From assembly GCA_964058805.1 (NCBI GenBank), contig CAXKVV010000200.1, forward strand, positions 1-43,065: a stretch of 43,065 bases of DNA, in the 5' to 3' direction. The notes beneath the pieces are model-generated. The model was not told where the DNA came from, made no database searches, and was given only the letters and a program-made list of their open reading frames with translations. The number at the start of each line of letters is the position of its first letter. Positions within the stretch are counted from its first letter, which is position 1. A program made the position numbers and the translations under genes. This document shows, piece after piece, positions 1 through 9,800 of the stretch. Origin of the DNA: Schoenoplectus triqueter. Its lineage: Eukaryota > Streptophyta > Magnoliopsida > Poales > Cyperaceae.

Positions 1-2160
1 TGCGCTCATCAGTTTGGCTTGGATCAGGATATTCCAGCGCCTCTTCTCCGCCCTACATCATTGGCGGCTGATTTGGAGGGTATCGGATGGTGCTACACTC
101 ACCTCTTCCGACTAGGCACGGGCACTCGCTATCAGATGGTATCCACCTCTAGGACTTCCACCTTCACGAGGCGTTATCAGCAGTGGTATTATGAGACCAT
201 TCGCTCTTACCAGTCGTATACTCCTCCGGTGGTCGTCCGGAGTACATGTCCGCGAGATGGCCAGCCCCTATTAGATGGCACCGTTTCGCGTGATCGCAGC
301 CCTTTCCCGGCCATTGCTGCAGAGCCTGTCGACTTTCAGGGTTTAGACAGCCGGTTTTCTCATGCTCCTGTTGGGACCATTCTCACAGGTATGCTTCATC
401 ACCCTTTAGGTTATTTCTTTTCGATAAGCCTTATCTCATTTCGACCAATTCTTCTTTGATTCAGAGCTGGCTTATGAGCATGATCACGCGGAGCCCGGGT
501 TCTCGGTCCCTCGCCCACGAGTAGTTGGCGTTCATTCTCAGCTACATGTCGAGCCACCGGCTCCAGCTACCATGGGGAGAGATCGAGACGGCGCCTCTCA
601 GCCGTCTTCTCCACCTTCTTTTCCTTCTCCCACTCCAGGTGATTTTCTTTACTGACTCGCCTATCCTTATTCGGGCGCACTTCATTTACATCTCTGATTA
701 GGGTTTATTTTTCAGCTCATGGGACATCTCCTGTGGAGGCTACCCGAGACGACATCATAGCAGATCTATCGGCGCCTGCGGGCACTGTTATTCCAGAGTT
801 TTGCACCGACCTTGCCGTCGCAGGTTCGTGTGCTTCATTTAATACCTAGTTGCCAGCATGCACTAGTATTTTCATTCTTACATGTAGATTTTACAGATCC
901 TGAGGCCGATGACATGGCATCTCCACACCGCTCAGAGCCTTTCTTGTACGACGGTCTTGCCTCACCGTCGATCTCATTGGTGCCTACCGGGGATGGTGAC
1001 TCCTTTGATGTGGTTCTAGGGCCAGTGCTCACTCTTGTACGATCAGAGGAGGCTTCTTTAGAGCAGGAGAGTCCATTGACTGTCGAGCCCGCAGGCGACG
1101 AGCCATTACTGATCGAGGGAGGGCCATCTCATGCTTCTTCATCTCCCGACGAGCAGCCTCTCATGGCCACAGATGGCAGAGTCTCGACTGAGCGGGTTGC
1201 AGTCGATTATGACTCGGAGTTGGATGAGGGTTGGCTGGTGGAGCAGCTATTCCACAGCCTAGAGATGGGGGTTCCAGCTAGCGAGGGTCTTGCCGAGCCT
1301 CATGCTTCTCCCGGTACTTTATATTTCCTTTATCATTTGCTCATATTTTATTTTCCATGTATTTATGCTTTCCATTTTATTTTGTAGCCGGGTCTGGTAC
1401 ACCTATGGGTCCTCCTGAGGCGACCGACATCCCTATCCCTGACTCAGTCCCGCCTGTCTCAGGCGACGAGGCGATAGGTTAGATCTTCTTTTCCTTCTAT
1501 TTCTTCTTTGGTTATAACAATTTGTCTAACCCATTTATTTTACTTGCAGATGTTTCATCGAGGGATGTGCAGCTCGCCTTGGCCGCGCTGGCGGATGCAC
1601 TCCGGGATACCTTCTTCGGAGGCTATCCGCTAGATTTTGAGATCCTGGACTCTCTGCCCAGCGGCTTCTCTTTCGATTGGTATAGGCTGATGCGGGATAC
1701 CATCGCGCCAGCTCTACTCATTGCACCTCGTCTTGAGAGCACTTTCATTTCCAGGAGGTGTGAGGAGCTGCTCAGGGCTTACCAGGATGCGAGCTCTCTC
1801 GTATACCAGCACGAGTTGGAGATTCATGAGCTGCGCAGGCATTTGGAGGCTGCTCGACTCCATTATCTTCAGCGGCTCTCTTCTTGTGCCACTCTCCGCT
1901 CCATGGGAGTCAGTGGTGGGCCCGCTCGACTGCTCGTGCAGGAGCTAGAGGATCATAGATCATCAGTGGAGGGCTTCTCTCGACATTTAGCGGGACATCT
2001 CCCGGAGTTGCAGATTCATTCGAGTGCTCGGGATAGTGCCTTCGCTCAGTTCTTGGACTTCGAGGCAGCTTCGGAGGAGGATAGGCACTCCCTCCATACT
2101 CATTTAGGGACTATTAGCACTGTGCTATTAGAGTTGGAGTCCCGCTTTTTGGGCCCGTAG
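1..2160 (+). CDS. Antisense spliced ORF of the gypsy element, plant-mobile-domain-like C-terminal part (5' end outside window)
   Basis: Open from base 1. Joining six exons (1-388, 465-638, 716-823, 897-1313, 1388-1477, 1550-2160) gives one uninterrupted frame of 595 codons ending in TAG. Every intron is 73-77 bases, has GT-AG ends and interrupts a codon after its first base, so each internal exon is a multiple of three. The first exon reads CAHQFGLDQDIP and continues with an Arg/Tyr/Trp-rich stretch (FTRRYQQWYYETIRSY). This resembles the tail of the aminotransferase-like plant mobile domain; that is recognition by eye, not a search result. Exons 2-5 are low-complexity, Pro/Ser/Glu-rich. Exon 6 encodes a helical, Leu/Glu/His-rich region of about 200 residues. 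It converges on the gypsy polyprotein 1.7 kb away. Extra antisense ORFs between pol and the 3' LTR are known in Tat-lineage elements, so I assign it to the element. A captured or neighbouring host gene is the alternative. The function is unknown. Confidence 0.65.
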
Positions 2161-3891
2161 ACTGCACTTTTCATTTCTCCTTTTCTCCTTTTCTTTTTGC
2201 CATACTTGATATAGGATGCCTTAACATTTATCATTTTGATCTCTTTGTTGTGGATGATGCTTGCCTTTATTGTTATCCCTCCGTCACTTCCTCTGCAGGG
2301 CGAGGAAGCATTTTATTGATTTCATGCTATGCACCTCCAATCTTATTTGTAAAAGCGTCCGATTACAACTGCTTCATCCTTTCGCAGCGTCTAAACATAA
2401 TAAAAGGAAAATCTTACAACATCCTATTACATTGATTCTATACATCATTTTTCTTTATTTATGGCAATACAAAACTCAAGTAACCGTGGTATTTTACGGA
2501 TACCGAACCTGTCTGTATTGACCTCTAGGCCGGGTACAGAATAAACCCGTTTATCCCTTTATTACTGATGGATAAACTTACCAGTATCAATTGGATTATG
2601 GATGCAATTGATAACACCATTTTGTGGATGCTCCTTGTATATTTAGTTGACATTTATTTGTGGAAGCTCACCCACTCTCCTCTCATTTGTGCATCGTTGC
2701 GTGCGGAAGTGGAAACTCACTTTCACTCATCTCCACTCAATTTGTTTTGTGGGGGTACTACCCTCAAACATCCATCACGCATCCCTGCGAGACAGGCTTT
2801 CATCGGGTAGGTTCGCTCTCCATGACCTGAGTCACTTCTTTAAGCGAATTACTTTATTTGTCGGGCAAAAGCGTAAACCCTTAGTCTGACCCCTCCATGA
2901 TCTATTTTGGGATTAGAAACAGATCACCTCCTTGGGCGTGTGGTACTTTTGCGGATGAATGTACCCAACCTAGTTTTTTATATTTTAGCTACCCTCAAAC
3001 ATCCATCACGCATCCCTGCGAGACAGGCTTTCATCGGGTAGGTCCGCTCTCCATGACCTGAGTCACTTCTTTAAGCGAGCCGCTTTGTTTAACATGAAAT
3101 GTCGGGTACAAGCGTAAACCCTTGGTCTGACCCCTCCATGATATGCCGTGGGATTATGACATACCACTTCTTCGGGCGTGTGGTGCTTTTACGGATGAAC
3201 GCACCCAACCTGGCTTTGTATAACACTCATGGTGTCGGGGACAAAGGTGGCAACCCCTTATTGAAAAGATTTTATTATTTTTTATTATCATTCATTTTTT
3301 TTTATGAGTAGGAAAATAGGTTTTTATTGTTTTACATATATATCCTTTTATTTCATTAGAAGAGAGCAGATTTTTGTTATTAGTGATACATGTTACTAAT
3401 AGTACGAGAGTTATTTATTTATATGCCCTCGGAAGCGACTATTTACTAGCCACCAATTTGCTCGACCTATCCCTTAGCTTGCGCCGCGGGCGACCAATAT
3501 GAGCAACTTTCGTCATTGGGCAACAGATAGTTTGAGGGACAAACTGCAAACCCTGCCCATTTTTGTGTTTATTCTGTATCAAATGGACAAACCCAGTGGT
3601 ATTTGTATTGTGAGCCCAAACACCAAAGCTCTCGCCTTACATTCTCGCGTGGTTTTGGCGTTGAATTCTCTTATTCTATATTTTTTTATTTTTATAGGGC
3701 TAAATGTGTTTGTGTGGTTTTGAATTTTTGGATGCATTCTATTTACAGATGCAAAAGTAGGGTTTTTGGGATTTTTATGCAAAAGTGGAGGTTAGACATG
3801 GGTTTGTGTTTCGTGCACGTGTGTGTAAACGAACACTTATTCCCTCCTTATTTATTTACAGTAGATACTACTCGATCGGCCCCGCTCTGGG
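2161..3891. other. Non-coding 3' internal region of the gypsy element between convergent ORFs
   Basis: No convincing coding sequence. It separates the end of the antisense ORF from the end of the polyprotein and contains a two-copy tandem repeat (2757-3225). AT-rich stretches lie on both sides of that repeat. Both ORFs would end transcription in or near this interval, but no specific polyadenylation signal could be assigned. Confidence 0.6.
2757..3225. repeat. Two-copy tandem repeat, about 232-bp unit
   Basis: The block beginning CTACCCTCAAACATCCATCA at 2757 starts again at 2989. Both copies contain the same landmarks in order: CATCCCTGCGAGACAGGC, CTCTCCATGACCTGAGTCAC, GCGTAAACCCTT, TCTGACCCCTCCATGAT, GGGCGTGTGGT and CACCCAACCT or TACCCAACCT. 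The copies differ by scattered substitutions and short indels. Tandem repeats in the 3' untranslated part of Tat/Ogre elements are a known feature of the group. Confidence 0.85.
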
Positions 3892-6800
3892 CTATGTGTA
3901 GTACTTCTTCAGATATCGCCCATTAATTGGTGGCATGGGCCTTTCACCTTCATGGTCTATGAGTTGGTATGCGCCGCCCTCGTATACCTTCTCAATTACA
4001 TATGGCCCTTCCCAATTCGGAGAGAATTTTGGACCGATGTGCCGGCCAATGATCGGCCTCTTAAGGACAAGAACAAGCTCTCCTTGTTGAAATGCCCTGA
4101 CTCGCGCCATCTTGTCATATGCCCTTGCCATTTTTGCCTGATATATTTCGAGATTCTGCTGGGCTATCAGTCTCTTCTCGTCCATGGCATCCAACTCGTC
4201 TAATCTGAGTTGTTGGCATTCATCCATGGTCATATTGTTTTGCATAGCCACCCGTAATGACGGTAATTCCACCTCAAGAGGGAGGACGGCTTCAACCCCA
4301 AAAGCCAAAGAATATGGGGTAGCTTGCGTAGGTGTTCGGTATGTGGTTCGATAAGCCCATAATGCCTCCTGTAGACGATTATCCCAGTCTCGTTGATTGC
4401 CGTCTACGGTCTTTTTCATGATATTTATTAGGGTTTTATTAAAGGCTTCGGCCAGGCCGTTGGCTCTCGGGTTATAAATGGACGAGAATCTCCAATCAAT
4501 ATTAAATTGCTCCGCCAGGGCATAGACTTTGGAGCTCTTGAAGGCCGTTCCGTTATCGGATATTATCCGTCGTGGGGTACCGAATCGGTAAAGGATGTGC
4601 GTCTTGAAGAACTTAACCACATCGGATGCTTTAACTTCTTTAAGCGGAACGGCTTCGGCCCATTTTGTAAAGTAATCTGTCGCCGCCAGGATGAACCGGT
4701 GACCTCTCGACGTAGGGGGGTCTATGGGCCCTACTATATCTGTGCCCCACATATTAAATGGCCAGGATGCTACCGTGGGGTGCAATGGGTTTGGCGCTTG
4801 ATGTATAAAAGGGCCATGTATTTGGCACATGCGGCACTTCTTTGCATGCTCTTCACAATCAGCCACCATCGTGGGCCAATAATACCCCATTCGCTTGATT
4901 TTTAACTTTATTTTTGGCCCAGACTGATGTGCTCCGCATAGCCCGGAATGAACTTCTTTCATAACCTGCCCGGCTTCAGGCCCTGATACACACCTTAGCC
5001 ATAACTGATCATAGGACCTACGGTATAGCGTATTGCCCACATACGCATACCGTAGTACCCGCTTTCTTAGTTGATCAGCTATCCTTTTATCCTTGGGGAG
5101 GGTGCCATGCCGGAAATATTCGATGAACGGCTGTCTCCAATCATCGTCTTCTTCGGTTATCATTGTTTCTTGGCATTCTACTTTTTCTAACCCAGCATTT
5201 TCATTATTCGCCTTATCTATTGTTTGACACAATGATAATGGCCTCCTATTGCGGACGATGATGTGAATTTCCGGTTCTGTTGGTTCACCCAGCTCCTTGG
5301 CGAGTTTGGCCAACGCATCTGCTTCACCATTCACGGCCCTCGTGACCTTCTCGATGGATACGTACGGGATTTTCTTCATTAATTCCATGGCCTTCTGGTG
5401 ATATTGTATTAGTTCCGGTTTTAGGACCTTGTATTCGCCAATTATTTGATTTATTATCAACTGTGAATCCCCGAAGATACGCACAGCCTTGATTTCCAGC
5501 TCCAGTGACAGCTCTAGTCCGGCGATGAGTGCCTCATACTCTGCTTCATTATTTGTACATGGTTTAGTTAAAGCCAGAGAATGTCGTATTATCCCACCTT
5601 CCGGGGTTACGAAGACTAGTCCTGCGCCAGCTCGCACAGTTGGGACTCCCGGGCCCGTGATTGGCTTGATTGAAGAAGCACCATCAAAGTACATTTCCCA
5701 TATAGGACTTCCTTCTTCAATATGTAGAGTTTCTTCATCAGGGAAGTCACATTTTAATGGGGAGTCATCTTGGATCGGGTGTGCAGCCAGGAAATCTGCT
5801 AGCGCCTGCCCCTTGATCGCCTTTTGCGGTGTGTATGTGATGTTAAACTCGGTGAGAATGATAGCCCACTTGGCCAGCCTCCCTGTCAGCATTGGTCGAG
5901 TCATCAGGTATTTGAGAGGATCTACCTTGGATATTAAAATGATTTTGTGGGCTAGCATGTAGTGCCTCAATTTCTTCACCGCGAAAATTAGGGCTAGACA
6001 ATGCTTCTCGATCGGTGAATACCCGTGTTCTGCCCCTACCATCATGCGGCTTAAGTAATATAGCGCATTTTGATTACCATCCTGGTTTTCTTGTGCCAAT
6101 AGGGCTCCCAAGGATCCATCCAGGGCGGTTGTATATAGGATGAGCTCCTTCCCGGGTATGGGCGCCGCCAATACTGGAGGGTTGAGTAGATATGCCTTGA
6201 TTTCTTCAAAGGCTCGCTGGCACTCGCCATCCCACTTAAATGGGATATTCTTCTTAGTCAGCCGGGTGAAGGGTTGGATTTTACCCGATAGGTTGGCTAT
6301 AAACCGCCTGATGTACGCCAGTTGCCCTTGCAAAGATCGCAATTGTTTTAAATTCTTTGGTGGGGATAGTTCAGTGATTGCTTTGATCTTGCCCGGGTCT
6401 ATTTCAATTCCCCTGTGGCGTACTACAAACCCCAGAAATTTACCAGAAGATACCATGAATGCGCATTTCAACGGGTTTAGTTTGAGCGCATGTTCTCTCA
6501 AACGGTTGAAAACGACCTCAAGATATTGGAGGTGTTCTTCATATGACATGGCCTTGATGACTAGATCGTCCACATAGCATTCTACTATTTTGTGGATCAG
6601 ATCGTCGAATATCTTCGTCATCGCCCGTTGGTAGGTGGCTCCCGCATTTTTGAGTCCAAACGGCATGACTTTGTAACAATATATGCCAATCGGCGTGCGG
6701 AATGCCGTATGCCTTTCATCTTCTGGCGCCATTTTAATTTGATTATAGCCCGCGTAACCGTCCATGAAGGAGAAGACTTCATAGGAGGATGTATGATCAA

Positions 6801-9800
6801 TTATGATTTCGGTTACTGGGAGCGGGAAATCATCCTTAGGGCACGCCTTGTTTAGGTCCCGAAAGTCCACGCAAATGCGGATCTGCCCATTTTTCTTTTT
6901 AACTGGGACAATGCTAGCCACCCATTCTGGCGTTTCTTCTTCCCGTATGAAGCCTGCGTCGATGAGTTTCTTTGTTTCTTCCACGACCTTTTCTTCCAGT
7001 TCTATTCTCATCCGTCTCGGCGCTTGTTTAATTGGCTTGAAGGTTGGATCAATTTTTAAGTAATGGACCGCCACGTTGGGATCTAATCCAGGCATTTCTT
7101 TATAACTCCAAGCGAAGCAGTCCATGTAGCTTCTAAGGAATGTCTTCAACCTGTCAGCCACCTCTTCTGGCAACGACGCGCTTATGAAAGTTGGTCGTGG
7201 GTCTTCTTCTGTCCCCAAATTAATTTCAGCTAACTCATCGACCGTGTTAGGCTCCTTTTCTAGCTGTTTCAAAGCATTTTTCAGGACCGGGGTATTGTCC
7301 TCTTCTGTTTCATTATCCAGCATCTCAACAGAAGTCATGCAACAGCTTTCTTTCATACGATACTCGTTGAGAGACCCCTCAAAACATGCTGCATTATCGC
7401 AGTCATACCCTAACCCCCGGGTATATTTTATTTTGCCATCCAGGCCCAGGACCTTGTTCTGGCCGCCATTCCAGAGTTCATCGAAGCGCTTGGCCTCGGC
7501 CTTGGATATGTCCCTCAGACATTTCGCCCTTTTTGCCAATTTATACAGCTCCTTTCCAAAGGGATGAGATGCAGCGTCATCGCTCGTTGCATTCTCTAAT
7601 TCTTGTTCTATCACCCATTTCTTCCAAGTGTTGTGATCAGGGTTCTTCAGAGACTGGGTTGAATCGCTCTGATAGAAAATTATGGCCTTGTGGATGATAG
7701 TCTTCCCTTTAAGGCGCTCTACCTTTGCCGGTACAACAAAGGTCTTCAGGGTTTGGATGTGGTTCACTTTCCTTGGTATGAGGTCTTTAAAATGCCTTTC
7801 AGGAACCACAGTAATCTCTAGCGCTGCCATCTCTTCTTCTATCTCAATATTCATGACCGAGTTGGAGCGGTAGATTTCTTTGATAGGCTTACGTCTCGCA
7901 ACCTTAGGTTTGCTAGGTATGGGAGTGTGCGAGATCGTATAAGCAACCCCTTTGCCTTTGTTATTTGAGTTGTGCGGAGCTGGGTCTTGTTGAAAGCTCT
8001 TCGGGAGTTGGATCGTCCCGTTTCTGTGCCCTTCTTCTATTAGGTCTTTGAATACCCAACATTCTTCAATTGTATGGCCCAGTATGCGATGATAGGGGCA
8101 GAATTCGCCTTCACCGGCTTTTTCTATGTCTGCGGGTCTTTTGCAGACGGGAAGTGTCAATCCGCTCTTTAAGGCTTGCTCAAATATCCGAGCTGTTTTA
8201 TTTTTCAGGAAAGAGTATGGTTTACTCTTCTTGACCTTGAGAGTTTGCATGACGGTCGGTTGCTTAGCTTTCGTTTCTTCCCTCTTTGATTCATCTACTA
8301 TGACAATTACCCGTTTGCCGCTATCGGGTGTTTGTCTTTCGGGGGTCCCGGAACGGGGTTCGCTCGTCACCTCCTTGAGTAGCTCGGAGTTATAGATCGC
8401 GGTTTGCAGGTTTTCAATCATTATCATGATTTCATTGTGTTGCACCTTGATATCCTGCATCACTTCCCATTGTTCAGACACCTCTCTTCTATTATTTTCA
8501 ACCTGGTGCCTTATTTCGTCAATCGCATTCCAGACGCGACCTTCAAAATTTTCCCGCCATGAGCGCTCTTCATTTATAGGCCTCGGCCTAACCGGGTTAT
8601 CCCTTCCGCTACCGGGTCCCGTGTTGATCATATATGACTCCTCACTTTCATTATCTGTTTCGGGCCCTTTATATGGCTTCTTGAGGATGTGATAAATGAT
8701 CTCTTCGTCAGACTCCTCTTCCCAAGGTTGACAATCATGGCCAGATTCTTCTCCCGAGGTGGTATTGCCCGAGTTGTTAGAATCTTCGGAGTCTTCTCCT
8801 GAAGTTGCCTCTATGATCTGAATTTGAGGGGTGTTGGCAGGCTTAAAATTGAAAATGACCTCCTCTTCAGAATCACTTGCATTGATTTCGCTCGGTTTTA
8901 TTTGGGCCTTATACGCAGCCACCTGTTTGAAGCGGAAGGTTGCTTCTTCACCCGACTTTCTTCCGGGTCTTTGGGCTCGAGCACCTCGGGGTTTGATATT
9001 AAATTTGACCTCTTCTTCTTCTCCAGATGAGGTATCAAATTTAGGGCCTTTATTGAAGGGTTTCTGACCTGCTTTAGTTATAGGCCGACTTGGCGCCACG
9101 GCGGATTTAGGCAGAAAATATTGGGCGTCATTGAACTTAATCTCATGCACCCCGAATGGCTTGACATCTCCGTCAATTCTCTTTTGCTTACCATTCTCAA
9201 TATATTTCAGGCATTGGTGCAGAGTAGAGGGTATGACCTGATTACTATGAAGCCACGGGCGACCCAGCAACGCCCGATAAGAGGTTTCAGCGTCAATGAC
9301 ATAGAATTTAGTAGGCGCCTTTAGGCTTCCGCATTGCAGGTTCAGAGTTATAGCTCCCAGGGCCTTTTGGGAGTTTTGATTAAAGCCATGAATAATCACC
9401 TTTTCATCAGATAGGTTCTTCACATCTAAGGTGATGGTCTTTAGGGTTTTAAGTGGCATAATATTGATCGAAGATCCCGCGTCGACTAAGATGCGGCCAA
9501 TCTTTTGCCCTCCACAATTTCCAGTAATGTATAGGGGGCGATTATGGTCGACGGTGCCTATTAGGAGGTCATCGTCCGTGAAATTTATACAGGCGGCCCG
9601 TTTGGCGGTGAATAGGGCTTCTTGCATATTTTGCTCTACGAAGTATGACTTGTACTTCTCGGGATCTTGCAAGGCCTGGATTAGTACCTCTCTTAGGTCT
9701 TGTGACATCATCAACGCGTCAAATATGCTTAATAGCGCTGGAATCTTACGCAGATGTGCCAACACATTATATTCTTCGCCCGTCGACCGGGTCCTTTCTG

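Noticed and set aside
5489..5962. Open + strand frame of 157 codons and many similar ones across 3.9-12.9 kb
   Set aside because: They are shadows on the complement of the gypsy coding strand, with no recognisable domains.
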